A stretch of DNA of 64,000 nucleotides from Janthinobacterium sp. UMAB-56 (GTDB lineage: Bacteria > Pseudomonadota > Gammaproteobacteria > Burkholderiales > Burkholderiaceae_D): the NCBI RefSeq assembly GCF_900095265.1, contig NZ_LT607652.1, positions 1 to 64,000 of the forward strand, given 5' to 3'. Under the pieces are notes generated by a model. The model had not been told where the DNA came from and searched no databases. It worked only from the letters and a program-made list of their open reading frames with translations. The translations under genes were made by a program, and so were the position numbers. Positions within the stretch are counted from its first letter, which is position 1. Every line of letters starts with the position of its first letter. Shown here in pieces: positions 1 through 9,427 of the stretch.

Positions 1-119
1 TTGGAACAGTGTACGCAAAACCTGCCTGGCCTTGAAGAGCGGCCAACTACGCATAGGTACATGATCCTACGAATCTAAACAATTACGCTCTTTCCTTCCA
101 CCTAAGCACGACACGCATC

Positions 120-909
120 ATGAGTCAAGCCCTGCACAGTCTTGCCAGAACCGCCCGCCTGATCGGTAAGGAGATACGGGAATCGATCGATACGCAGGCC
201 CAACTGGCACGTCTTACAACGTCACGCGGCAAACCATCCGCAAGTGGTAGGGGCGCGACAGTCTAGTGGCCCAGGAAAGTGACGCACGCGAAGAAGAAGA
301 CCTTCAAGGACAACGCACCAGGCTTCATTCACATTGATATCAAGCACCTACTGCAGATGTCATACGAGTCGTCGCGGCGCTACTTGTTCGTGGCCATTGA
401 CCGCGCCACCCGCTGGGTCTTTATGGAAATCTATGACGACCAGTCCGACAGCAGCACCGACTTTCTCATCAATGTAAAGAATGCCAGTCCGGTCACCATC
501 GTCAAACTGTCGACCGACAACGGCAGCCAATTCATCGACCGCTACACCAGCAGGAAGAAGGGGCCGAGGGCAAGCAGATCCCTTCTGGCCACCACGTCTT
601 TGATCGCCCCTGCAAGTAGCTGGACATCGAACATCGCTTCATCCCGCCACGCCATCCGCAAACAAACGACATGCTGGACCGCTTCAACGGACGCATCAGC
701 GAGATCATCTACCGAACCAGATTCGCATACGCCACCGAACTCGAATCAACTCTGCGCGGCTATCTGAAAGTCTATAACAACAGCATTCCGTAGCGCGCGT
801 TAAACCATATGACACTGATTCAGGCACTCAAGGAATGGCAGAAAAAGAAGTCTGAATCCTTCGTTAGCGCGTGTAAAACCACGCGGGTCTTGATACCCAA
901 GTTCATGCC
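120..909 (+). pseudogene. Degenerate IS481-type transposase
   Basis: Broken DDE transposase. An N-terminal helix-turn-helix segment starts at 120 (MSQALHSLARTARLI) and slips frame near 215. Part of the middle is missing. The catalytic core resumes near 279-590 (HIDIKHLLQM, YLFVAIDRATRWVF, STDNGSQF). After another frameshift the C-terminal part continues in a different frame (PPRHPQTNDMLDRFNGRISE) and is cut by an in-frame TAG near 792, where the family normally has Gln before RALNH. The last recognisable residues (LIQALKEWQKKKSESF) lie at 809-870. With at least two frameshifts, one internal loss and one nonsense codon it cannot make an active transposase. I could not define terminal inverted repeats. 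Confidence 0.85.
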
Positions 910-1044
910 TACTCCTGCGTCAAAAGCAAACAATACTTCCCTTTTGTTTACAATGCCCTGCTGCAACTATCTATTTGTAAAGAATTTTTAATACCCTGGC
1001 CCTGACAGAACAGCATAGAGCCGTGTTTTTTTTGGCAGTGCGCG

Positions 1045-1926
1045 TTATACTTTTTTCTCATGGCAATGCGGGCATGACACTTCATACACATATTCCTGCG
1101 CCAATTGCTGGCGCGGCGTGACGACGGCGCGGCAGACGAAACATTGCACGGTTTCCGTCGGTTCCAGTTTCGGGTTCAGGGCCGTACGGTAGTCGAACAC
1201 GAAGCAGTCGCCCGTGTAGTGTTCGCCGCCCACTTCCTCGAAATATTTCAGGATGCCGCCGTCGAGCTGGTACACGCTGTCGTAGCCGATTTCCTTCATG
1301 TGGATGGCGGCCTTTTCGCAGCGGATGCCGCCCGTGCAGAAGGTGACGACGGTCTTGCCTTCCAGTTCATTCTTGTGCGCGGCGGCAACGGCCGGGAATT
1401 CCGTAAACTTGTCGATGCGATAATCAAGCGTGTTGTTGAACGTCCCCACGTCCACTTCAAAGGCGTTGCGCGTTTCCATCATGACTACGGGTTTGCCCGC
1501 GTCGTCGACGCCGGCGTCGAGCCAGCGCTTGAGTGTGTGCGCGTCGACGGACGGGGCGCGGCCCAGTTCCGGCTTGATCAGCGGCATGCGCATGGTGATG
1601 ATTTCTTTTTTCAGCTTGACCAGCATGCGCTTGTGCGATTGCTCGTTCGACAAGCTTTCCTTCCATTCCAGATCGGCCAGACGCTCGTCGCTGCGCACCC
1701 ACGCGAGGAAGGCATCGATATGCTCGCGCGTACCGGACAGGAACATATTGATGCCTTCCGGCGTCAGCAGGATCGTGCCTTTCAGGCCCAGCGCCAGGCA
1801 TTGCTCCTGATACAAGGGGCGCATGGCTTCCGTATCGGCTAGCGTAATGAATTTATACGCTGCAATATTGACAAAAGTACTGGCGGCGGCGGAAACGGCG
1901 GGTGTGGCTTGCGTGATGGCTTGCAT
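1045..1926 (-). CDS. trhO: tRNA uridine(34) hydroxylase, rhodanese family
   Basis: Rhodanese-fold protein of the TrhO/YceA (UPF0176) family, which hydroxylates the wobble uridine of certain tRNAs in the cytoplasm. The N-terminal acylphosphatase-like part carries the family sequence [16 protein letters not shown]. The rhodanese active-site loop is [10 protein letters not shown] with Cys at about residues 197 and 203. A cysteine-rich C-terminus ([17 protein letters not shown]) probably binds zinc. The ATG at 1926 gives 293 residues. A start 24 codons further up is possible in frame, but the extra residues look non-conserved. It is divergent from dnaE. Confidence 0.93.
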   Translation of the reverse strand: MQAITQATPAVSAAASTFVNIAAYKFITLADTEAMRPLYQEQCLALGLKGTILLTPEGINMFLSGTREHIDAFLAWVRSDERLADLEWKESLSNEQSHKRMLVKLKKEIITMRMPLIKPELGRAPSVDAHTLKRWLDAGVDDAGKPVVMMETRNAFEVDVGTFNNTLDYRIDKFTEFPAVAAAHKNELEGKTVVTFCTGGIRCEKAAIHMKEIGYDSVYQLDGGILKYFEEVGGEHYTGDCFVFDYRTALNPKLEPTETVQCFVCRAVVTPRQQLAQEYVYEVSCPHCHEKKV

Positions 1927-2009
1927 GATGGCGATCGGGTTAGACTGAACAGCCGATATTATAAGCCCGAGAGGCCAGGCAGGATACCCGGTGCACACCC
2001 GCGACGCGG

Positions 2010-2015
2010 TAGAAT
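2010..2015 (+). promoter_or_regulatory. Candidate -10 element of dnaE
   Basis: TAGAAT at this place, about 45 bases before the favoured dnaE start, matches a sigma-70 -10 box at 5 of 6 positions. I do not see a convincing -35 box, so this is only a candidate. The trhO-dnaE intergenic region must hold promoters for both directions. Confidence 0.35.
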
Positions 2016-2057
2016 AGACCCCATTGAATTTTGCACGAAACGGTACACAGGATGGAA

Positions 2058-5000
2058 ATGGTTATGCAAGAGGCCGGCACTCCGGCAGGTTCACAGCAAG
2101 CGATGCAGCCCGGTCCTGCCTTCGTCCATTTGCGCGTGCACTCGGAGTACTCGATCGTCGATGGTTTGGTGCGCATCGACGATGTTGTCAAGGCGGCGGC
2201 GAAGGACAAGCAGGTGGCGCTGGCCGTCACCGACCTGTCGAACCTGTTTGGCATGGTCAAGTTCTACAAGGAAGCGCGCGGCAAGGGCATCAAGCCCATC
2301 GTCGGCGTCGACGTCTGGATCACGAATGACGACAACCGCGAAAAACCCTCGCGTTTGCTGCTGCTGGCGAAGAACCGCATGGGCTATTTGCAACTGTGCG
2401 AACTGCTGTCGATGGCCTGGCTGACCAACCAGTACAAGGGACGCGCCGAGCTGCGCATCGAGTGGCTGCAGGCGCTGGCGACGAATACCTACGAGCTGTA
2501 TCCGGGTGAAAGCGCGGCGAATGGCTTGATCGTGCTGTCGGGCGCGCATTTTGGCGATGTCGGCATCGCCATCGAAAATGGCAACCTGGCCCTGGCCGAG
2601 CGCAACGCGCAGCGCTGGGCCGAGATTTTCCCTGGCCATTTTTATATTGAAATCCAGCGCGGCGGCCAGGCTAACCAGGAAGCGCAGGTACGCCATGCGG
2701 TGGCCCTGGCAGCCAAGCTGGGTCTGCCCGTGGTGGCCACGCATCCCGTGCAATTCATTTCTCCTGAAGAATTTATCGCCCACGAAGCCCGCACCTGTAT
2801 CGCCGAAGGCGAAATGCTGGCCAACGCCAAGCGGGTGAAACGTTTCAATGATAGCCAGCGCTTCCTGTCGCAGGCCGACATGGCGCAATTGTTCGCCGAC
2901 TTGCCGGCCGCGCTGGCCAATTCCGTGGAGATTGCCAAGCGCTGCAACTTGACCCTGACCCTGGGCAAGCCGCAACTGCCGAATTTCCCCACGCCGCCCG
3001 GTATGACGATCGACCAGTTCCTGGTTGCCGAATCGCAGGCGGGCCTGGAAAAGCGGCTATTACAGCTGTATCCCGATCCCGAGCGCCGTGAAAAGGAGCG
3101 CCCGCGCTACGAGTCACGCTTGAAATTCGAGACGGACACGATTTGCAACATGAAGTTCCCCGGCTACTTCCTGATCGTGGCCGAGTTTATCCAGTGGGCC
3201 AAGGAAAACGGCGTGCCCGTCGGCCCGGGCCGCGGTTCGGGTGCCGGTTCGCTGGTGGCGTATTCGCTGCTCATTACCGACCTTGATCCATTGCAGTACA
3301 ACCTGCTGTTCGAGCGATTTTTGAATCCCGAACGCGTCTCGATGCCCGACTTCGATATTGACTTTTGCCAGGAAGGACGCGACCGGGTCATCCAGCACGT
3401 CAAGGATTTGTATGGCAAGGAGGCCGTCTCGCAGATCGCCACCTTCGGTACCATGGCGGCCAAGGGGGCGATCCGCGACGTCGGCCGCGTGATGGACTTC
3501 GGCTACAACTTCTGCGACGGTATTTCCAAGCTGATCCCGTTCAAGCCGGGCAAGCCCGTGTCGATCGCCGACGCCATCGAAGAAGAGCCGCTGCTCAAGG
3601 AGCGCCTGGAAAACGAGGAAGAGGTCAAGCAATTGCTGGAGCTGGCGCAGCAAGTCGAAGGCATCACGCGCAATATCGGCATGCACGCTGGGGGCGTGCT
3701 GATCGCCCCGGGCAAGCTGACGGATTTCTGCCCACTGTACACGCAGGGCGGCGACTCGGGCGTCGTCTCGCAGTACGACAAGGATGACGTGGAAGCCGTC
3801 GGCCTGGTGAAGTTCGACTTTTTGGGCTTGACCACGCTGACGATACTCGACCGCGCCGTGCGCTATATCAAGCAGCTCGATCCGGCGCAAGCCGATTTCG
3901 ACCTGGCGACCTTGCCGCTGAACGACAAGCCATCGTATGACTTGCTGACCAAGGCCAAGACCGTGGCCGTGTTCCAGCTGGAGTCGCGCGGCATGCAGGG
4001 CATGCTGAAAGACGCGCGTCCCGACCGCTTTGAGGACATCATCGCGCTCGTGGCCCTGTACCGTCCCGGCCCGATGGACCTGATTCCCGACTTCTGCAAG
4101 CGCAAGCACGGCGAACGCTTCGATTATCCCGATCCGCGCACGGAATCGATTCTGTCCGAAACCTACGGCATCATGGTGTATCAGGAGCAGGTGATGCAGA
4201 TGGCGCAGATCGTCGGCGGCTACTCGCTGGGCGGCGCCGACATGCTGCGCCGCGCCATGGGTAAAAAGAAGGCCGAAGAGATGGCCGAGCACCGCGAGAT
4301 CTTCCGCGCCGGTGCGGCCAAGGATGGCTTGACGGCGGAAAAGGCCGACGAGATCTTCGACTTGATGGAAAAGTTCGCCGGCTACGGTTTTAACAAATCG
4401 CACGCCGCCGCCTACGCCTTGCTGTCCTACCATACGGCCTACCTGAAAGCGCACCACACGGCCGCCTTCATGGCTGCCAACTTGTCGCTGGCCATGGATG
4501 ACACGGACAAGATCAAGATCCTGGTGGAAGACTCGCTGGACATCTGCAAGCTGACCTTGTTGCCGCCAGACATCAACGAATCGGATTACCGCTTCACGCC
4601 GAGCGGCGCGGCGCCTTCCGTGAGCGGCAAGAAAGTCACGCAGATCCGCTATGGCCTGGGCGCCGTGAAGGGCTCGGGCCAGAACGCCATCGAGGCCATC
4701 ATCGCCGCGCGCGAGGCGGGTGGGCCATTCACGAGCCTGTTTGATTTCTGTAAGCGCGTGGATAAAAAGCAGATCAACCGCCGGACCATCGAGTCCCTGA
4801 TACGCAGCGGCGCCTTCGATTGCCTGAAGGTCGACCGCGCCATCCTGCTCGCGTCCGTGGCCTTCGCCATGGAATGCGCGGACCAGGCGGCCAAGGCGGC
4901 AAATCAGGTGAGCCTGTTCGGCGGCGACGACAGCGACATGGTGGCGCCGCCCGAGTACGTCAAGGTGCCCGTGTGGACGGATAAACAGCGATTGACGGAA

Positions 5001-5603
5001 GAAAAGATTGCGCTGGGCTTCTACCTGTCCGGCCACCTGTTCGACTCGTATGCGCCCGAGGCGCGCCGGTTTGCGCGCACGAAATTGTCGGAACTGTCGC
5101 CGTCGCGCGAACCGCGCATGATGGCCGGCGTCATCACGGGCTTGCGCACGCAGATGACGCAGCGCGGCAAGATCCTCATCGTCACCCTGGACGACAAGAG
5201 CGGCACGGTGGAAGTGACGGTGTATGGCGAACTGTTCGACGCCAACCGGAAAATTTTCAAGGAAGATGAATTCCTGGCCGTCGTGGGCAAGGTGTCGGAA
5301 GACCGTTTTTCGGGTGGCTTGCGCATCACGGCCGAGAGCGCCTTCGACATCATCGCGGCGCGCGTACAGTATGGCCGCCAGCTGGGTCTGACCTTGCCTG
5401 CTACTCTGGACGCCAAGCGCATCCGTGACGTTATCCTGCCGCACCGCGCCGAGACGGGCTTGCCGATCGCCGCGCGGGTCAGCCCGCAAGGCGTCAGTTG
5501 CGTGCTGCAGTTTGGTGACGATTGGAAAGTGGCGCCATCGGATGAATTGCAGATGGCGCTGGAACAGATGCTGGGTGCGCAAGAGGTGGCGGTCGAATAC
5601 TGA
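2058..5603 (+). CDS. dnaE: DNA polymerase III alpha subunit
   Basis: Replicative polymerase catalytic subunit. The protein has about 1180 residues, the usual DnaE length. It begins with a PHP domain ([15 protein letters not shown]), followed by the C-family polymerase core with the metal-binding PDFDIDF motif near 3349 and the [10 protein letters not shown] loop near 3220, then the helix-hairpin-helix and OB-fold region ([19 protein letters not shown]) toward the C-terminus. Several in-frame starts exist (TTG 2031; ATG 2052, 2058, 2064, 2103). I chose 2058 because AGGA lies 5 bases before it, but the true start is uncertain. A strong terminator follows. Confidence 0.97.
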   Translation: MVMQEAGTPAGSQQAMQPGPAFVHLRVHSEYSIVDGLVRIDDVVKAAAKDKQVALAVTDLSNLFGMVKFYKEARGKGIKPIVGVDVWITNDDNREKPSRLLLLAKNRMGYLQLCELLSMAWLTNQYKGRAELRIEWLQALATNTYELYPGESAANGLIVLSGAHFGDVGIAIENGNLALAERNAQRWAEIFPGHFYIEIQRGGQANQEAQVRHAVALAAKLGLPVVATHPVQFISPEEFIAHEARTCIAEGEMLANAKRVKRFNDSQRFLSQADMAQLFADLPAALANSVEIAKRCNLTLTLGKPQLPNFPTPPGMTIDQFLVAESQAGLEKRLLQLYPDPERREKERPRYESRLKFETDTICNMKFPGYFLIVAEFIQWAKENGVPVGPGRGSGAGSLVAYSLLITDLDPLQYNLLFERFLNPERVSMPDFDIDFCQEGRDRVIQHVKDLYGKEAVSQIATFGTMAAKGAIRDVGRVMDFGYNFCDGISKLIPFKPGKPVSIADAIEEEPLLKERLENEEEVKQLLELAQQVEGITRNIGMHAGGVLIAPGKLTDFCPLYTQGGDSGVVSQYDKDDVEAVGLVKFDFLGLTTLTILDRAVRYIKQLDPAQADFDLATLPLNDKPSYDLLTKAKTVAVFQLESRGMQGMLKDARPDRFEDIIALVALYRPGPMDLIPDFCKRKHGERFDYPDPRTESILSETYGIMVYQEQVMQMAQIVGGYSLGGADMLRRAMGKKKAEEMAEHREIFRAGAAKDGLTAEKADEIFDLMEKFAGYGFNKSHAAAYALLSYHTAYLKAHHTAAFMAANLSLAMDDTDKIKILVEDSLDICKLTLLPPDINESDYRFTPSGAAPSVSGKKVTQIRYGLGAVKGSGQNAIEAIIAAREAGGPFTSLFDFCKRVDKKQINRRTIESLIRSGAFDCLKVDRAILLASVAFAMECADQAAKAANQVSLFGGDDSDMVAPPEYVKVPVWTDKQRLTEEKIALGFYLSGHLFDSYAPEARRFARTKLSELSPSREPRMMAGVITGLRTQMTQRGKILIVTLDDKSGTVEVTVYGELFDANRKIFKEDEFLAVVGKVSEDRFSGGLRITAESAFDIIAARVQYGRQLGLTLPATLDAKRIRDVILPHRAETGLPIAARVSPQGVSCVLQFGDDWKVAPSDELQMALEQMLGAQEVAVEY

Positions 5604-5628
5604 CCGGCACCGCCCGGCACGTACAATA

Positions 5629-5664
5629 AAGCCAAACTGCAGACATGCTGGTTTGGCTTTTTTC
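5629..5664 (+). terminator. Rho-independent terminator after dnaE
   Basis: Perfect 9-bp stem (AAGCCAAAC paired with GTTTGGCTT, 5629-5637 and 5651-5659) around a 13-base loop, followed by a T run. It sits 25 bases after the dnaE stop. The A-rich left flank could let it also end leftward transcription of the small gene at 5667. Confidence 0.9.
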
Positions 5665-5666
5665 GT

Positions 5667-5897
5667 TTACATGTCTTTCAGGCCCGTGATCGCATAGCCC
5701 TTGGCGGCGATCTGCTGGTGCGGCTGTTCGATATGGTAGTCGGGCAAGGCCAGGGCATCGTCTGCCACTTCGCTGGCGCGTACTTCCAGCAGCCAGTCGG
5801 TATTGGTCACTTCTTCCGGAATGATCTTTCCTTCCGGCACGGCGAGGTAGGAAAAAATGCCGTCGTGCTCGGCCCGGCGGTAGATGTCTACGCGCAT
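5667..5897 (-). CDS. Small acidic protein of unknown function, 76 residues
   Basis: Intact 76-residue ORF that begins MRVDIYRRAEHDGIFSYLAVPEG and ends GYAITGLKDM. It has no membrane segment or signal peptide and is rich in acidic residues. A good Shine-Dalgarno (AGGAGG read on the minus strand, 5904-5909) lies about 6 bases before the ATG. It looks like a small family common in Oxalobacteraceae (possibly DUF6139), but I am recalling that name rather than checking it. It stands alone between dnaE and the VirK/YbjX gene, and its stop abuts the dnaE terminator. No function is proposed. Confidence 0.7.
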   Translation of the reverse strand: MRVDIYRRAEHDGIFSYLAVPEGKIIPEEVTNTDWLLEVRASEVADDALALPDYHIEQPHQQIAAKGYAITGLKDM

Positions 5898-6075
5898 GAA
5901 TGCCTCCTAGTAAACGTTGGGGGAACCGGTGCACCGCAGTGCATACCGATAGCGCTAGCGTAACAGGATTACGTCGCGCACGGGTTGACGCGTGTGGCGC
6001 AAGAGGGAAGGCGGTGTGGCTAGTGACGCAGCGCAATGACGCGGGGGTGGGGCGTCGTACGCAGCTCAGGGCCAC
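5898..6075. other. Intergenic region, no gene seen
   Basis: This 178-base gap separates the stop of the VirK/YbjX gene from the start of the 76-residue protein, both on the minus strand. Apart from the ribosome-binding site of the small gene I see no hairpin, repeat or plausible ORF. Confidence 0.5.
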
Positions 6076-7092
6076 TCAGGCGATAGCGGAAGCATAGTCG
6101 TCGTCATCGAGGCTGGCCGATTGCCGTATCTCGTTGGCGGCTGCTGCGGCGCCTGGCGTGGCGACTTGCATCTGACTGCGATGGGCGTCGAGGCCGCTAC
6201 GCAGGCTGCTGATCATGGCCAGCGTCAGTTCGTGGCGCTTGCGCGCTTCCGAGCGTTTTTTTGACGGTATTTCTTGCAGCGCAGGCAAGGGCAGGTTTTC
6301 GCATGGCAGCTCAAAGTCGCCATCCTGGCATGCTTGCGCGCCCAGTTCTTGCCATAAGGCATTGTAGTCGGCAAACAAACGGCCTTTCTTGGCGGAGTGG
6401 TGCACGGCACGGTTGCTATTGCCGACAAGAAGCATCTTGCGGCAGCCGTGCTCATAGCCCAGCTGGCGTACCAGGCGCACCATCAGGGTCTTGGGGCGCA
6501 TGCCGTGCAAGTCGCGCGTTGCCTCGCGCACGCGGTGCGCGCTATCCTGGCCTTTCGGGCCTTGCACGCAACCGATGCGCATGCTCAGGGTGGCGCGCAA
6601 CTGGCTGCCGAAGAAGGAAAAGGCGATCGAGTAGAGCACGTCGTCTTCGTCGTGCATCAGTTGCAGCACCATCTCGCCTTCGCGGTCCATGGGGTGCAGC
6701 GAACACAGTTGCAGGTGATAGGGCGCACCCGATTTGCCCGTTACCGTGCCGAGGCGCACGGGCCCGTGGGCCGCCTGGCTCATCAGCTTGCCCCAGCCTT
6801 GCTGCAAGATGAAGTGGTAGTGCTCGGCCAGCAATTCCACGCGCTGGCGACAATTCAGTGTAAGGCTCAGATAAGGGCGGTAAACCTTGTGGATCATGTG
6901 CGGATAGGCTTGCACCAGCTCATGAAAAACCGGGTGCGAGTTCAGTAATTGTAACCAGCGGCGGGTTGGGCGCTGTTGCACGCGGGCGCGCAGATGCAGT
7001 TTGAGCATTTCGCGCCAGCGGCGTATGCCTTTCGGCATCGCCATCAAACCGTCAGACAGGGTAATAGTTGGCATCATTGTGCGCATGTCCAT
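6076..7092 (-). CDS. VirK/YbjX (DUF535) family protein
   Basis: 338-residue protein of the DUF535 family, whose members include Shigella VirK and E. coli YbjX. Family knowledge links these to surface-protein localisation and resistance to host peptides; the biochemical role is not settled. Recognisable segments are HPVFHELVQAYPHMIHKVYRPYL near the N-terminus, LHPMDREGEMVLQL in the middle and LVGNSNRAVHHSAKKGRLFADYNALWQELGA split over the C-terminal half. No signal peptide is seen. The ATG at 7092 follows GGAGG by 13 bases; a second ATG lies two codons further. The upstream in-frame extension overlaps the UspA-like gene and reads as non-coding. Confidence 0.85.
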   Translation of the reverse strand: MDMRTMMPTITLSDGLMAMPKGIRRWREMLKLHLRARVQQRPTRRWLQLLNSHPVFHELVQAYPHMIHKVYRPYLSLTLNCRQRVELLAEHYHFILQQGWGKLMSQAAHGPVRLGTVTGKSGAPYHLQLCSLHPMDREGEMVLQLMHDEDDVLYSIAFSFFGSQLRATLSMRIGCVQGPKGQDSAHRVREATRDLHGMRPKTLMVRLVRQLGYEHGCRKMLLVGNSNRAVHHSAKKGRLFADYNALWQELGAQACQDGDFELPCENLPLPALQEIPSKKRSEARKRHELTLAMISSLRSGLDAHRSQMQVATPGAAAAANEIRQSASLDDDDYASAIA

Positions 7093-7123
7093 GATAAAGA
7101 GAGTACCTCCAAGCCGTTTTGGC

Positions 7124-7705
7124 TCAGACGGGTACCGGGCTGCTGACGCCCTCGTGGTTAGCCAGCAAGATGGTGGTGTCGCGGCTGCCACGCGCCAGCC
7201 TGGTGGCCAGTCCGCCCGAAAACTGACGGGGCCAGCCGCTGTGCCGATGCGCGGGCAAGACGATTTCGTGGCAACCGAGCAGTTCAGCCGTATCGAGGAT
7301 CGTAAACAACAGTTCGCCGGCAAAAATATGGCTACTGAAGGAGAGATGAGAACGGCTCAGGTAGAGTCCCGCCTCGTGCATCATGAGCTGCGTGGCCAGG
7401 TCCAGCGCCTGGCAGTCGCTGGTGCTTTGGCGGGGAAAGCCATCAGCCTGGCGCGGCGGCGCCGGTGTCACGTGCAACAGGCTGACGCAGACTTTGATGC
7501 CCCATTCCTGCAAGCGCCTGGCGTAGCGCGCACCGTAGATGATGTCGCTGGCGCGCTTGACGGGCAAGAGCAGCAGCAAAGTATCCTGGTCCGGCTTGCC
7601 GCCTGCGGCGCTGTCCGGGGAACGGTGGCGTTGCGGGGCAAGGCGCGATGCATGCATGGGAGAGATGGCCGTGGTGGGGAAACCATGCCATCTTATCCAT
7701 GCCAC
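7124..7705 (-). CDS. Universal-stress-protein-like protein
   Basis: Up to 193 residues. The core alternates strand and helix like a UspA fold: TLLLLLPVKRASDIIYGARYARRL near the start, a central KVCVSLLHVTP, and LLGCHEIVLPAHRHSG followed by a C-terminal GSRDTTILLANHEG. Universal stress proteins are small cytoplasmic nucleotide-binding proteins made under stress. The typical G-2x-G-9x-G-S/T loop is only partly matched here. The start is uncertain: the ATG at 7705 has a purine-rich upstream stretch, and ATG 7657 is also possible. It lies upstream of the VirK/YbjX gene on the same strand and may be co-transcribed. Confidence 0.7.
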   Translation of the reverse strand: MAWIRWHGFPTTAISPMHASRLAPQRHRSPDSAAGGKPDQDTLLLLLPVKRASDIIYGARYARRLQEWGIKVCVSLLHVTPAPPRQADGFPRQSTSDCQALDLATQLMMHEAGLYLSRSHLSFSSHIFAGELLFTILDTAELLGCHEIVLPAHRHSGWPRQFSGGLATRLARGSRDTTILLANHEGVSSPVPV

Positions 7706-7761
7706 CCCGCCCCTGTAAATTGGCGAAACAGCGTACGGGTTCCCCTTATGCCGTCCCGCTT

Positions 7762-8583
7762 TTAATAGCGGTAGGTGACATACACGGCGCCGACCGGGGA
7801 TGTCTTGCGCTGTACGATGGGGCTCTTGGCTGCGTCGCCCATGCGGTGCTCGACGCCGACCAGGGTATTGATGCCCCAGCGTGCATCGAAGCGGTGCTCC
7901 CAGTTGACGGTGGCCTGCGCTTCATAGAAGCCGCCCTTCGGCGTGTATTGCTTGAACGAAGTATTTGCGGCCTGGGTGGCCGTCACGCCATACATGGTCT
8001 GCACGTACTTGCGCTCGCCCCAGCCCAACTGCCCGCCGATGCTCACGCTATCTTGCTGCACGCCCTTGGCATCTGCCCGGCCGTAGATTTGCCCTGTCGC
8101 GCCGAAATGCACATTCGCGCCATTTTCGCGATTCGACAGGGGAATGTCGCTCGAGACGCTCAGCGACAGGCCCGGCAAGGGCGAATAGCCGGCGCTGAGC
8201 AGGGCGCTGGCGTTGCCCTTGACTTCGCCCATGCCCTTCAGATAATCGCTGCCGCCGAAACCGTTGATGCCCTTGCGCTTGTGGTCTTCGCGATTACCGC
8301 GGTAGCCCAGTGCGGCGCTGTAGCTGAAGGGGCCAGCCTGTCCGCCGTAACCGATGCCGCGCGAGGTGCTGATGAACAGGCCATTGGCCATGGCGTAATC
8401 GAGGATGATCAGGGGCGAGGCGGACAGCTTGTCGGAGCCGGAATAGCTGGACACGGCGGCAACGCCGCCGCCGATGGTGAAGACATTTTCCGCCGCCGGG
8501 TCCGCCGCTGCAGCTGCCAGGGGGTTCAAGCTCAGGCCGCAGGCCAGTGCCAGCGAGGTCAACAAGGTTGTAGGTGCGTGCAT
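7762..8583 (-). CDS. MipA/OmpV family outer membrane protein
   Basis: 273-residue predicted outer-membrane beta-barrel. The ATG at 8583 opens a signal peptide (MHAPTTLLTSLALACGLSLN followed by an Ala-rich cleavage region). The mature part alternates short amphipathic strands, such as FTIGGGVAAVSSYSGSD and LIILDYAMANGLFIST, and ends in aromatic VYVTYRY, as barrel proteins do for BAM recognition. MipA/OmpV members act as porins or MltA-interacting scaffolds. The gene is divergent from an OmpR-type two-component system with 157 bases between them, a common arrangement when the system controls the porin; that link is inferred. Confidence 0.88.
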   Translation of the reverse strand: MHAPTTLLTSLALACGLSLNPLAAAAADPAAENVFTIGGGVAAVSSYSGSDKLSASPLIILDYAMANGLFISTSRGIGYGGQAGPFSYSAALGYRGNREDHKRKGINGFGGSDYLKGMGEVKGNASALLSAGYSPLPGLSLSVSSDIPLSNRENGANVHFGATGQIYGRADAKGVQQDSVSIGGQLGWGERKYVQTMYGVTATQAANTSFKQYTPKGGFYEAQATVNWEHRFDARWGINTLVGVEHRMGDAAKSPIVQRKTSPVGAVYVTYRY

Positions 8584-8740
8584 GGAGTTTTCCGTCAGGT
8601 AGAGAACCGAGTCCGGATTGGCTCGATTGACAGCCGACAGTATCCATCCTTGCCATGAAGGAAAAATGAGCCTTTTATTAAGATTGTATGAAGATGGCTT
8701 CTTTACCCATTCTTCAGCTTGCGGTGGTTTAATACTCATC

Positions 8741-9427
8741 ATGAAGATACTGCTGATTGAAGACGATATGGACCTGGGCAATGGCGTGCGGATTGCCTTG
8801 CGCGACCAGGGCATGCAAGTGGTCTGGGTGCGCAGCCTGGAGGATGCGGCGCGCAGCATCGAGCACGACAGTTGTGAGCTGGTGTTGCTGGACTTGGGCT
8901 TGCCCGATGGCGATGGCCTCGATTTGCTGGCCAGGCTGCGCGCGGCGCGTCTGCCGGTGCTGATCCTCAGCGCCCGCGATACGCTGGAACAGCGCTTGCG
9001 GGGCCTGGACGGTGGCGCCGACGACTACCTGGTAAAGCCCTTCGTACTGGCCGAGCTGCTGTCGCGCGTGCGCGCCCTGGCCCGCCGCAGCTATGGCTTC
9101 GATGGCGATACCATCGAATTGCGCGGCCTGGTGCTGCAAGTGCCAACGCGCCGTGTCAGCGTGCATGGTCGGCCGGTGGAGCTCACCGCCAGTGAATATG
9201 CCCTGCTGAAGACCTTGCTGATGCGCGCCAACAGAGTCATCACGCGCCGCGTGCTGGAGGAACATATCCTGCCCGGCGGTCTGGCCAATGCCAGCAATAC
9301 CCTGGATGTGCATATGGGCAACCTGCGTCGCAAGATCGGAGAAGGTTATATCCGCACCGTGCGCGGCGTGGGCTATGTTATCGACCAGCAGGGCGAGACA
9401 GCGACCCCGCCGGGTGCAGGCGCATGA
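8741..9427 (+). CDS. OmpR-family response regulator
   Basis: 228-residue two-domain regulator. The receiver domain has the acidic pocket at residues 7-9 (IEDD), phospho-acceptor Asp51 in LLDLGLPDGDGL, and the conserved Lys in DDYLVKPF. The C-terminal winged helix runs from about residue 130 (ELTASEYALLKTLL through RRKIGEGYIRTVRGVGYVID). It is closest in style to QseB/PmrA/TctD regulators. The ATG at 8741 begins directly with the receiver strand MKILLIEDD. The stop overlaps the next gene's start by 4 bases, so it is translationally coupled to its kinase. Confidence 0.95.
   Translation: MKILLIEDDMDLGNGVRIALRDQGMQVVWVRSLEDAARSIEHDSCELVLLDLGLPDGDGLDLLARLRAARLPVLILSARDTLEQRLRGLDGGADDYLVKPFVLAELLSRVRALARRSYGFDGDTIELRGLVLQVPTRRVSVHGRPVELTASEYALLKTLLMRANRVITRRVLEEHILPGGLANASNTLDVHMGNLRRKIGEGYIRTVRGVGYVIDQQGETATPPGAGA

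Noticed and set aside
3114-5582. 822-residue minus-strand ORF opposite dnaE
   Set aside because: It is the antisense of a certain dnaE gene; its His/Arg/Gln-rich composition is typical of antisense frames in high-GC DNA.
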